From: an uncultured Bacilli bacterium
GTDB taxonomy: Bacteria; Bacillota_I; Bacilli_A; RF39; UBA660
Direction: 5' to 3'
DNA: 18,247 nt
NCBI GenBank assembly: GCA_947631345.1
Contig: CANRKW010000011.1
Coordinates: forward strand, 1-18,247
Below the pieces are notes generated by a model. That model ran no database searches, was not told where the DNA came from, and was given only the letters and a program-made list of their open reading frames with translations. The position numbers and the translations under genes are program-made. The first letter of the stretch is position 1, and every line of letters begins with the position of its first letter. This document shows, piece after piece, positions 1 through 7,293 of this stretch.

Positions 1-120
1 TGAACACCTCTGAACAGAACTGAACACCTCTGAACAGGACTGAACACCTCTGAACAGGACTGAACACCTCTGAACAGGACTGAACACCTCTGAACAGAAT
101 TGAACACCTCTTAATAGAAT
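1..120. repeat. 20-bp tandem repeat array, about six units, cut by the window edge
   Basis: Six consecutive 20-bp units with consensus TGAACACCTCTGAACAGGAC fill the first 120 bases. Each unit is itself two 10-bp halves that both start TGAACA. Units 2-4 are identical, unit 1 differs at one base, and units 5-6 decay towards the ATPase gene. The plus strand has TGA in every frame, so it is not coding. The minus strand is open, but the 20-bp period would rotate the frame at each unit, which does not suggest a protein repeat. There are no spacers, so it is not CRISPR. The array lies 3' of the leftward ATPase gene and may continue beyond the window. Function unknown; a variable-number repeat is the safest description. 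Confidence 0.93.
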
Positions 121-138
121 TGCTTGCAAAATTTAAAA

Positions 139-1398
139 TTAGATATATTCGATAGGAACCTTGTAATTATCACTATCATATGCAACAATATCTTTAGACA
201 TACATAAAACTATACCACAACCTTTTTTTGTTTCAAAATTGTTTACTACATTAAAGTTTTTTATTGCATCTTTACTAGGATTCGTACTTTTCTTAATTTC
301 TATTGGGTAAATAATATTGTTGTAGTTAATAAGTAAATCTATTTCTTTTTTGTTGTTATCTCTATAATAATATAAGTGTTTTTTAGCATCTTTTCCGTGA
401 TTCGTAAATGATTTAATTATTTCAGTTACTACATATGTTTCAAATATTTGCCCACTATATGCACTTTTTTCTAAAGTTATATGGTCTACATATCCAGCTA
501 AATAAGAAGCAAGTCCTGTATCAGTAAAATATATTTTTTTTCTTTTTATGGCACGAGCTACACTATTATTCATATAAGGCTGTAATAAGAAAATTATACC
601 AGTATTTTTTAATATTGAAAGCCAAGAATTTGCTGTTTTGTCATCAATTCCAACTTCTGAAGCAATTTTAGAAGCAATAAATTCTTGACCAGTTCTAGCT
701 GCTAGGGAAGAGACAAATTTAAAAAATTTATTTTCATCTTTAATATTTATTGATTTTCTTATATCTTTTTCAATAAAAGTTCTAAGATAATCACTATAAT
801 ATTGTTCTACACTTTTTTCTGTTACATATAACTCTGGGTAAGAACCTCTATAAATTTTTTCATAAAGGCCTATAGTAGATTTATACAGAGTTCTTTCTCT
901 TTTTCTAATCTCATTAATATCCGGGATAAATAAACTATCTTTTTTTTCTTCTATCTCTCTTTCTGATAAACCATATAAATCTAATATACCAACTCTTCCA
1001 GCAAGAGACTCTGATATTTCTTCCATAGTTTCAAATATTTGACTTCCTGTTAAAAAATATAAAGTTTCTATTTTTTCTTTTTCACCAAAAGTTATTTTTT
1101 CATTATCATTATCAACTATCATTTTAATATATGATAATAATTCTGGCGCTCTTTGAAATTCATCAATTATAATAGGTGTTTCATGTGTTCTTAAAAATAG
1201 TTCTGGGTCTTCTTGTGCTTGAGTTCTTAAAATAATATCATCTAATGTAACTTTATTAATTTTCTTATTTATATTTTTTGAAATAAAACTTAATAATGTA
1301 CTTTTTCCAACTTGTCTAGGACCAGTTATCATAATAACTTGATAGTTATCTATCATTTTAGTTAGTTTTTCTTCAATAGTTCTTCTAATATATTTCAT
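139..1398 (-). CDS. AAA ATPase with C-terminal DUF4143 domain
   Basis: A 419-residue cytosolic protein. Seen: Walker A GPRQVGKST at residues 26-34, Walker B PIIIDEFQ at 75-82, and a sensor-like LTGSQ near 116-120, all typical of the AAA_14 domain. The C-terminal half has the DUF4143 pattern, with a helical region near 200-330 and then KKEIDLLI and PIEIKKS near 347-370. The latter resemble the conserved D/E-x-K strands of PD-(D/E)xK nuclease-like folds. Known: this family is common, widespread in anaerobes and archaea, usually single-gene and often on accessory DNA; its biological role is not settled. The start ATG has an AGGTGA Shine-Dalgarno immediately upstream. It is the only leftward gene here and is divergent from valS. 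Family assignment is firm; function is open (ATP-dependent DNA or nucleoprotein remodelling is a guess). Confidence 0.93.
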   Translation of the reverse strand: MKYIRRTIEEKLTKMIDNYQVIMITGPRQVGKSTLLSFISKNINKKINKVTLDDIILRTQAQEDPELFLRTHETPIIIDEFQRAPELLSYIKMIVDNDNEKITFGEKEKIETLYFLTGSQIFETMEEISESLAGRVGILDLYGLSEREIEEKKDSLFIPDINEIRKRERTLYKSTIGLYEKIYRGSYPELYVTEKSVEQYYSDYLRTFIEKDIRKSINIKDENKFFKFVSSLAARTGQEFIASKIASEVGIDDKTANSWLSILKNTGIIFLLQPYMNNSVARAIKRKKIYFTDTGLASYLAGYVDHITLEKSAYSGQIFETYVVTEIIKSFTNHGKDAKKHLYYYRDNNKKEIDLLINYNNIIYPIEIKKSTNPSKDAIKNFNVVNNFETKKGCGIVLCMSKDIVAYDSDNYKVPIEYI

Positions 1399-1413
1399 TT
1401 ATCACCTAAAATA

Positions 1414-1442
1414 ATCGTATCAAATTTAACATAAATTGTCAG
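1414..1442 (-). promoter_or_regulatory. Putative promoter of the DUF4143 ATPase gene
   Basis: On the minus strand CTGACA (1437-1442) is followed after exactly 17 bases by TACGAT (1414-1419), a reasonable sigma-A-type pair. The predicted transcription start would lie at about 1407, right at the Shine-Dalgarno, so the mRNA leader would be extremely short. That oddity lowers confidence. Confidence 0.45.
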
Positions 1443-1447
1443 CAAAA

Positions 1448-1464
1448 TCGGAATTCAATTCCGA
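1448..1464. promoter_or_regulatory. Palindrome between divergent promoters
   Basis: TCGGAA and TTCCGA flank a 5-base centre, forming a perfect 6-bp inverted repeat. It sits just upstream of the minus-strand -35 box and about 40 bases upstream of the valS -35 box. Its position between divergent promoters fits an operator. A short transcript hairpin is the alternative, but no proper U-tract follows on the plus strand. Confidence 0.4.
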
Positions 1465-1502
1465 AAATGTATAAAAAATAATAAAAGTTTTTCTATTTGT
1501 TA

Positions 1503-1530
1503 TTGAATTAATACGAAAGTATGATATAAT
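1503..1530 (+). promoter_or_regulatory. valS promoter
   Basis: TTGAAT (1503-1508), a 16-base spacer and a perfect TATAAT (1525-1530) give a good housekeeping promoter. The start site would be near 1537, just before the T-box leader begins. Confidence 0.7.
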
Positions 1531-1542
1531 TCTTTTATAAAA

Positions 1543-1727
1543 ACGAGGAAGTATGAGGAGTACAAAGTAATAGTTATATAGAGAGTTAGTGGTTGGTGGA
1601 AACTAATTAATTACCTTTGGAATGTTGCATACCTAGTTGCTAAAAGCCGTATATATGCGTTAAATATTTGAGAAAGATAAGGTGGTACCGCGAATGATTC
1701 GTCCTTGAGTTGTTCGTGGTTTTATTT
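1543..1727 (+). promoter_or_regulatory. T-box riboswitch leader controlling valS
   Basis: The canonical T-box AAGGTGGTACCGCG lies at 1679-1692. Stem I starts near 1543, and its base can be drawn as GTATG (1551-1555) pairing with CATAC (1628-1632). The distal part has the usual AGAGAGTTAGTGGTTGG-type sequence (about 1580-1600). The GUU triplet at 1624-1626, followed by a purine and then the lower stem, is in the expected specifier position and reads valine, matching the downstream gene. The bulge UGGU would pair with an ACCA tRNA end, agreeing with the A discriminator expected for tRNA-Val. Known mechanism: uncharged tRNA-Val stabilises the antiterminator and allows transcription into valS. 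Confidence 0.96.
1687..1727 (+). terminator. Conditional terminator of the valS T-box
   Basis: ACCGCGAA (1687-1694) can pair over 8 bp (one G-U) with TTCGTGGT (1713-1720), followed by a U-rich run through 1727. The left arm overlaps the T-box bulge sequence, so antiterminator and terminator are mutually exclusive, as the mechanism requires. Confidence 0.88.
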
Positions 1728-1740
1728 ATAGGAGGAAAAA

Positions 1741-4152
1741 ATGTTAGATAAAAAATATAATGCACAAGAAAAAGAAAATAAATGGTTAGAGTATTGGAAG
1801 GAAAATAAAATATATGAGTTTAAATTAGACAAGAGAAAGATATTTTCTATTGATACTCCACCTCCAACAGTTAATGGAAAAATACACATTGGCCACGTTT
1901 TTTCATACTCACAAACTGAAATGATTGCAAGATATAAAAGATTAAGAGGTTACAATATATTTTATCCATTTGGTTTTGACGACAATGGTTTACCTAGTGA
2001 AAGACTAGTTGAAAAAGAACAAGGCAAAAAAGCCCACGAAATAGGTAGAGAAGAATTTTCTAAATTATGTTATGAAACTACTGATAAATATGAAGAAGAA
2101 TTTCAAAACCTATTCAGCAAATTAGGTGTAAGTACAGACTGGAATATACATTATAAAACAGTAAGTCCTAGTACTATAAAAATAAGTCAAATGTCATTTT
2201 TAGACCTAATAGAAAAAGGGCATTGCTATCATAAGGAAAGCCCAGCTTTATGGTGTAATGAGTGCTTAACTTCAATAGCCCAAGCGGAACTTGAAACTAA
2301 AACTATAAAAACAACATTTAATTATATTAACTTTAAAACAGTAGAAGACAATGAAGAGTTTACTATTGCAACAACAAGACCAGAATTATTACCAGCAATT
2401 GTATGTGTTTTTGTAAATCCAAATGATGAAGTTCATAAGCATTTAATAGGAAAAACAGCCCATATTCCAGTAATAAATATAGACGTTCCTATAATGGCTG
2501 ATGAAAAAGTTGCAACTGATAAAGGTACAGGTGTAGTTATGTGTTGTACTTTTGGTGATCAAACAGACATAGAGTGGTGGAAAAAATATAATTTACCTTT
2601 AAAATACATATTCACAAGTGATGGAAAAATTTCTAATGAAGTTCCAAATTATGGAGGAATGAAAATAAAAGATGCCAGAAAACAAATAATTGAAGACTTA
2701 CAAAATGGTGGATATGTTGTTAAAATTGAAGAATTAGAACACGAAGTTCAAACACACGAAAGATGTGGTAAAGAAGTAGAATATGCTGTTATGAAACAAT
2801 GGTTTATAGATATTATGAATCATAAAGAGGACTTCTTAAAAATCGGTAATGAAATTAAATGGTATCCAGAATATATGCACACTAGATATGAAGAGTGGGT
2901 TAATAATGTTCTTTGGGACTGGTGTATTTCAAGACAAAGATACTTTGGTGTACCATTTCCAGTTTGGTATTGTAAAAAATGTGGAGAAGCCGTTTTCGCT
3001 AAAAAAGAAGAATTACCAGTAAATCCAATTGTAACTTCTCCTAATGTTTCTTGTTGTCCAAAATGCGGATGTAATGAATTTATTCCAGAAACTGATGTTA
3101 TGGATACCTGGGCTACATCTTCTTTAACACCATTAATAAATATGAAATATGGTGAAAAAGAAAACTATGAAAACATACTAAAACCAATGAGTATCAGAAC
3201 AAATGCTTCAGAAATAATAAGAACTTGGGATTTCTATACAATTGTAAAAAGTTTCTATCACTTTGGTACACGTCCTTGGGATAATGTAATGATTTCTGGT
3301 TTTGCTTTAGCTAGTAAAGGCGAAAAAATCAGTAAATCTAAAGGTAATAGTAAAGTTGAACCTCTAGAATTAATAGACGAATATTCAGCAGATGTAGTTA
3401 GATACTGGGCAGGTTCAGGAAGACTTGGAACTGATATAACATTTAGTGAAGAAACACTTTTAAGAGGTAAAAAACTTGTAAATAAAATATGGAATGTTTC
3501 TAAATTTATAGAAATGCACTTAACTGATTTTAAAGATAAAGAATTTAATGATTATCAATATATAGATAAATGGATTTTAGGTTCATTTCAAGAAATGGAA
3601 AAAGGCTTCATAAAAGACTTAGACGAATATGAAGTAGGACTTGCTTTAAACCATTTAGAAAAATTCTTTTGGAATTTCTGTGATAACTATATAGAAATAG
3701 TAAAACATAGATTATATAGACCAGAAGAATTTGGAGAAATAGCAAGATATTCTGGACAAAAAACTGTATATATGATTCTTTACAAATTATTACAAGATTT
3801 TAGTATATATTTTCCATTTATAACTGAAGAAATATATCAAGAATTATATAAAGATAATAAATCTATTCATTTAACTACAATAAAACCATTTGACTTTTCA
3901 TTTGATAAAGAAATAAAAAATGGAAATGATATAATAAATATAATAAGTGAATGTAGAGGAGAAAAATCAAATAACAACGTTTCACTTAAAACACCTATAA
4001 AAGATTTATCATTGAGTTTAAATAAAGAACTTAAATTAGCAGTAGAAGAATCTATAAAAGACTTTAAAGCAACATTATTTATAGAAAACCTAAATATTAA
4101 AGAAATAAATAATGACTATACAATTGATAAAATAGAACTAGATATAATGTAA
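1741..4152 (+). CDS. valS: Valyl-tRNA synthetase (short, archaeal/Rickettsia-like type)
   Basis: Charges tRNA-Val with valine in the cytosol (class I synthetase, 803 residues). Seen: the HIGH motif at 49-52 within PPPTVNGKIHIGH, the KMSKS-type loop KISKS at 529-533, the CP1 editing-domain motif IATTRPE near 208-214, and cysteine pairs at C172/C175 and C411/C414 with C439/C442 that could bind zinc. Phrases such as GFDDNGLPSERLVEKE and DTWATSSLTPLI, together with the absence of the C-terminal coiled-coil arm of Bacillus-type ValRS (about 880 residues), resemble the archaeal-genre enzyme also found in Rickettsia. That subtype call is by eye. AGGAGG sits 5 bases before the ATG, directly after the T-box leader, which confirms both the start and the substrate. 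Confidence 0.98.
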   Translation: MLDKKYNAQEKENKWLEYWKENKIYEFKLDKRKIFSIDTPPPTVNGKIHIGHVFSYSQTEMIARYKRLRGYNIFYPFGFDDNGLPSERLVEKEQGKKAHEIGREEFSKLCYETTDKYEEEFQNLFSKLGVSTDWNIHYKTVSPSTIKISQMSFLDLIEKGHCYHKESPALWCNECLTSIAQAELETKTIKTTFNYINFKTVEDNEEFTIATTRPELLPAIVCVFVNPNDEVHKHLIGKTAHIPVINIDVPIMADEKVATDKGTGVVMCCTFGDQTDIEWWKKYNLPLKYIFTSDGKISNEVPNYGGMKIKDARKQIIEDLQNGGYVVKIEELEHEVQTHERCGKEVEYAVMKQWFIDIMNHKEDFLKIGNEIKWYPEYMHTRYEEWVNNVLWDWCISRQRYFGVPFPVWYCKKCGEAVFAKKEELPVNPIVTSPNVSCCPKCGCNEFIPETDVMDTWATSSLTPLINMKYGEKENYENILKPMSIRTNASEIIRTWDFYTIVKSFYHFGTRPWDNVMISGFALASKGEKISKSKGNSKVEPLELIDEYSADVVRYWAGSGRLGTDITFSEETLLRGKKLVNKIWNVSKFIEMHLTDFKDKEFNDYQYIDKWILGSFQEMEKGFIKDLDEYEVGLALNHLEKFFWNFCDNYIEIVKHRLYRPEEFGEIARYSGQKTVYMILYKLLQDFSIYFPFITEEIYQELYKDNKSIHLTTIKPFDFSFDKEIKNGNDIINIISECRGEKSNNNVSLKTPIKDLSLSLNKELKLAVEESIKDFKATLFIENLNIKEINNDYTIDKIELDIM

Positions 4153-4181
4153 TTTACTTTTTATGTGTTTTCCTTTATAAT
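4153..4181 (+). promoter_or_regulatory. Putative promoter for the ATP-grasp/ZIP/PAP2 operon
   Basis: TTTACT (4153-4158), exactly 17 bases, then TATAAT (4176-4181), immediately after the valS stop. The -35 box matches only in part. No terminator is visible between valS and the next gene, so read-through from valS is also possible. Confidence 0.5.
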
Positions 4182-4197
4182 TTATATGAGGGTAAAA

Positions 4198-5175
4198 ATG
4201 AAATATATAATACATAAATTGAAAAATTTTAATTATAAAGAGTTTTATAAATATACAAAAGAAATATCTAAAATAAATAATAAATCTATATTATATTGTT
4301 TATTTGATATAATAAAATGTGGATTTTTAATGGGAAGTGGATATAAGAATTACTATGACTATGAATTTTATTCTTTAACAGATAATGAAAGAAAAACTTA
4401 TGTAACTGATAGAAATATAATAAAGATAAACGAGTTATATAATGATAAAGAGAAACTTATAATATTTAAAGATAAATCCTTATTTAATAGTACATATAAC
4501 AAATTCATTAAAAGAGATTTCATAGATTTAAGAAATGTAAGTTTTAAAGAATTTAAAGAATTTGTAAAGGATAAAAGTAAAATAGTTGTAAAAAGTATAA
4601 GTCAAGATAATGATAAATATGAAATATTAAATATTGATAAAGAGAAATTCAAAAATGAATATAATGTTCTTAAAATTTATAATTCTATAATTAAAAATGA
4701 GGAATATTTAATAGAAGAATATGTTGTAAATAATGAGAAGTTACTTTATAATGATAGTTATATTAAAGTTGTTACTTTTTTAGATGAAAAAGGTAAATGT
4801 CATATATTAGAAAGCATTTTTGTTATTAATGATGTAAAAGAAAAAATGTATAGTTTTATAAATGAAGAAGGTAAATTATATACTCCAGCTATTTCTTTAA
4901 ATGGAAAACTTTATACAAAACATCCTAGTAATAATAGTGTAATTGTAGGATATAAGGTACCACTTTATGATAAAGTTCAAGAGTTTTTAGATAAAGTTAG
5001 CAAAGTTGTTAAAAATGTGAGATTTCTTGAGTGGAATATATTAATATCAAAAGATGAACTAGTTTTATTAAGTGCATCATTTATTCCTAAAGTTTATCAA
5101 CCTAAACCTAGTGTAAGTGGTACAAAAACTGGAAAATTAGATAAATATAAAAAATATATGGGAGAAAAAATATGA
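4198..5175 (+). CDS. Sugar-transfer-associated ATP-grasp family protein, apparently degenerate
   Basis: About 325 residues from the ATG at 4198, which has GAGGG five bases upstream. An in-frame ATG at 4165 would overlap the promoter and has no ribosome site. Recognisable landmarks of the sugar-transfer ATP-grasp family (named for association with polysaccharide genes) are a helical N-terminus with LTDNERKTYVTDR, a central strand KIVVKSIS, LIEEYVV, IKVVTF where the family usually has an I-R-x-V-T pattern, and HPSNNSVIVGYKVP. At the C-terminus the family's usual WD ... EGN Mg-ATP ligands appear as EWN ... SAS, so catalysis is doubtful. No signal peptide or membrane span is seen. The TGA stop overlaps the next gene's ATG, indicating translational coupling to the ZIP gene. 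The family call is by memory of the motif order; substrate unknown. Confidence 0.72.
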   Translation: MKYIIHKLKNFNYKEFYKYTKEISKINNKSILYCLFDIIKCGFLMGSGYKNYYDYEFYSLTDNERKTYVTDRNIIKINELYNDKEKLIIFKDKSLFNSTYNKFIKRDFIDLRNVSFKEFKEFVKDKSKIVVKSISQDNDKYEILNIDKEKFKNEYNVLKIYNSIIKNEEYLIEEYVVNNEKLLYNDSYIKVVTFLDEKGKCHILESIFVINDVKEKMYSFINEEGKLYTPAISLNGKLYTKHPSNNSVIVGYKVPLYDKVQEFLDKVSKVVKNVRFLEWNILISKDELVLLSASFIPKVYQPKPSVSGTKTGKLDKYKKYMGEKI

Positions 5176-5909
5176 ATTTATTTGTTGTAATAGTTTTAGG
5201 TATAATATCAATTATGTTTTTATTAGTAGGTTCTTTAATAGTATTTAGAACTAAAAATAATAAAAGTATTATGACTTTTAGTGTTTCATTAGGTTTTATA
5301 GTGCTTGTTCTTTTAGGTTTTATTCATTTATTACCTGATGCATACATTTTCTTTTTAAGCAAATTTAGCAAGATAAATAGTATTATCTATATAATACTAA
5401 TCGCACTTCTTGGCTTTTTTGTGGTATTTATTATAGATAGATTCACAGGACACAATGAAGAAAAAAATCATATTAAACATATATCTATAATAACTTGTAT
5501 ATTTTTAGTTATTCACAATTTTATAGAAGGTATGACTTTATATAGTACAGTATTACTTAGTTATGAATCAGCTGTTTTACTTACTTTAGGAATTGGACTA
5601 CATAATATTCCTCTTGGTTTTACTTTGTCTAGCACATATTCTAAAAGTCATACTAGAATTGAAACTGTTTTATATATGATATTCATAGGTTTTTCTTACT
5701 TACTTGGTGCTTTAGTTTCTTATAAATTTACAAATATATTTATAAGTGAAGTAGTACTTGGAATACTTTTAATGATTACATTTGGTATGATAATGTATAT
5801 TGCCATTTTTGAATTTTTGCCTGAAATAATAGAAAGCAAAGATGTAAAAATGAAAGCACTTGGAATAATTATAGGTATAATTCTTATGACTATTTCATTA
5901 TTATTATAG
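5172..5909 (+). CDS. ZIP-family-like metal transporter
   Basis: A 245-residue membrane protein with about seven or eight hydrophobic spans. ZIP landmarks: HLLPDA at 52-57, HNFIEG at 115-120, HNIPLG at 144-149 and FEFLPE at 213-218. Known: in ZIP proteins the two HNxPEG-type motifs in transmembrane helices 4 and 5 make the binuclear metal site for Zn, Fe or Mn uptake. Oddity: the second motif has Leu148 where the bridging Glu is normal, so metal handling may be altered or the protein may not transport. The only sizeable hydrophilic segment is a short charged loop around residues 90-104 (GHNEEKNH). It starts on the ATGA overlap with the ATP-grasp gene, and its TAG stop is part of the PAP2 ribosome site, so it belongs to one operon. 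Confidence 0.82.
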   Translation: MNLFVVIVLGIISIMFLLVGSLIVFRTKNNKSIMTFSVSLGFIVLVLLGFIHLLPDAYIFFLSKFSKINSIIYIILIALLGFFVVFIIDRFTGHNEEKNHIKHISIITCIFLVIHNFIEGMTLYSTVLLSYESAVLLTLGIGLHNIPLGFTLSSTYSKSHTRIETVLYMIFIGFSYLLGALVSYKFTNIFISEVVLGILLMITFGMIMYIAIFEFLPEIIESKDVKMKALGIIIGIILMTISLLL

Positions 5910-5918
5910 GAGGAGTCT

Positions 5919-6545
5919 ATGTTTAGAGATTTTCTTTATAAATCAAAAATATATCTTTTATTAATTTTACTAATATTTTTGATATTTGTAATTATAAGTA
6001 TGACTTCATTTGAATTTATTAAAAATATAGATAATTCTTTTATGAATTTTATGAATAATTATATAATAAATGATTCACTTACTACGTTTTTTAAAATTAT
6101 TACTAATATGGGTGGTGTAATATTTTTTGTAGTTTTTTTAATATTTATGTTGATTTTTATAAAAGACAAATCTTATTTTTCTTGGACTAGTAGAACTTTA
6201 ATAACAACGTATTTATTAAGTGTTGTACTTAAAAATATCTTTAAAAGAGAAAGACCATTAATTAATTTAATAGAAAAACCTTATGACTATTCTTTCCCTA
6301 GCGGGCATACTATGTGTAGTGTTGCATTTTATGGATTTTTAATATATTTAATTAATAAAAAAGTTAAAAATAAAATAGTTAGAATATTATTAACTATATT
6401 ATTAAGTGTTATTTTATTTATTGTGTCTTTTTCTAGACTTTATTTAGGTGTTCATTATTTATCAGATGTAATATGTGGATTTATAATTGGGACTATTTGT
6501 TTGATTATGTTTATTCATTATGTTAAAATAAAAGAGGTATTTTAA
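5919..6545 (+). CDS. PAP2-family membrane phosphatase
   Basis: A 208-residue integral membrane phosphatase. All three PAP2 signature motifs are present: KNIFKRERP at 105-113 (K-x6-R-P), PSGH at 127-130, and SRLYLGVHYLSD at 172-183 with the catalytic His. About six hydrophobic helices surround them. Known: bacterial members dephosphorylate lipid phosphates such as undecaprenyl diphosphate, phosphatidate or phosphatidylglycerol phosphate on the outer face of the membrane. The substrate cannot be read from sequence, though undecaprenyl diphosphate is plausible given the DUF368 gene downstream. Start: ATG at 5919 with AGGAGG (5908-5913) overlapping the preceding TAG stop. It is the third gene of the ATP-grasp/ZIP operon. 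Confidence 0.93.
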   Translation: MFRDFLYKSKIYLLLILLIFLIFVIISMTSFEFIKNIDNSFMNFMNNYIINDSLTTFFKIITNMGGVIFFVVFLIFMLIFIKDKSYFSWTSRTLITTYLLSVVLKNIFKRERPLINLIEKPYDYSFPSGHTMCSVAFYGFLIYLINKKVKNKIVRILLTILLSVILFIVSFSRLYLGVHYLSDVICGFIIGTICLIMFIHYVKIKEVF

Positions 6546-6567
6546 ATTAGTGAAAGGAGAGAGTCAA

Positions 6568-7293
6568 ATGGATAAAAATGAAGTGATAGAAGCAATAGAA
6601 TATTTAAAAAAGTATAAAACGGAAACAAACAGACTTGAAGCTAAAAAGGCATTAGGTGGATTTCCTACGTGTTATGATACTTTTTCAAGTTTTTCTAATA
6701 AATATGGTGGATTAATAATATTTGGAATTGATGAAAGTAAGGATTTTGAAGTAACTGGTGTATATGATGTAAATGACTTGCAAAAGAAAATATCTTCTTT
6801 ATGTAAAGATTCAATGGAGCCAGTAATTAGACCAGATATATTACCTTTAGAATATGATGGAAAACAAATAATTGCAGTTAAAATTAGTGAAATACCTCAA
6901 AATAAAAAGCCTTGTTATTATAAACCTAAGGGATTAAAAGGTGGCTCATACACTAGAGTTGGTGATAGTGATTCACTTATGACTGATTATGAAATATATG
7001 CTTTACAAAGTTATAATGATCATATTTTTGAAGATATAAGACCTAACAAACGTGCCAGTTTAGAAGACTTAAATAAAGAATTATTAGATGAATATTTAAA
7101 AAAAGTAAAAATGGAAAAACCTAATTTTGCTAAAAATGATTATAATAAATGTTTAAAATTAAGTGGAATAATTGATATAAGTGAAGATAAGGTTTATCCA
7201 ACTTTAGCTGGTACTTTAATTTTTGGAGAATATCCTCAAAGTTTTTATCCCCAATTGTTTATTGCTTGTTCTGTTATCCAGGGACAAAATTAG
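6568..7293 (+). CDS. N-terminal fragment: AlbA_2 (Schlafen-like) DNA-binding domain
   Basis: About 241 residues. The ATG at 6568 follows AAAGGAGA at a good distance; the GTG at 6550 lies on top of that site and is not the start. Domain landmarks are NRLEAKKALGG, a GGLIIFGIDE strand-turn (the family's G-G-x-x-x-G-I pattern), SGIIDI and GTLIFG near the end. It begins 22 bases after the PAP2 stop with no visible promoter, so it probably rides on the upstream operon. It stops early relative to the family. Confidence 0.8.
   Translation: MDKNEVIEAIEYLKKYKTETNRLEAKKALGGFPTCYDTFSSFSNKYGGLIIFGIDESKDFEVTGVYDVNDLQKKISSLCKDSMEPVIRPDILPLEYDGKQIIAVKISEIPQNKKPCYYKPKGLKGGSYTRVGDSDSLMTDYEIYALQSYNDHIFEDIRPNKRASLEDLNKELLDEYLKKVKMEKPNFAKNDYNKCLKLSGIIDISEDKVYPTLAGTLIFGEYPQSFYPQLFIACSVIQGQN

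Noticed and set aside
1..120. CRISPR array
   Set aside because: Units abut directly with no spacers and have a 20-bp period, so this is a simple tandem repeat.
1448..1464. Intrinsic terminator
   Set aside because: The stem is only 6 bp and no U-run follows on the plus strand. On the minus strand it would lie upstream of the ATPase promoter, so an operator is likelier.
7266..7293. Programmed -1 frameshift site
   Set aside because: No X-XXY-YYZ heptamer is in phase with the upstream frame and no obvious stimulatory hairpin is seen; a one-base loss is simpler.
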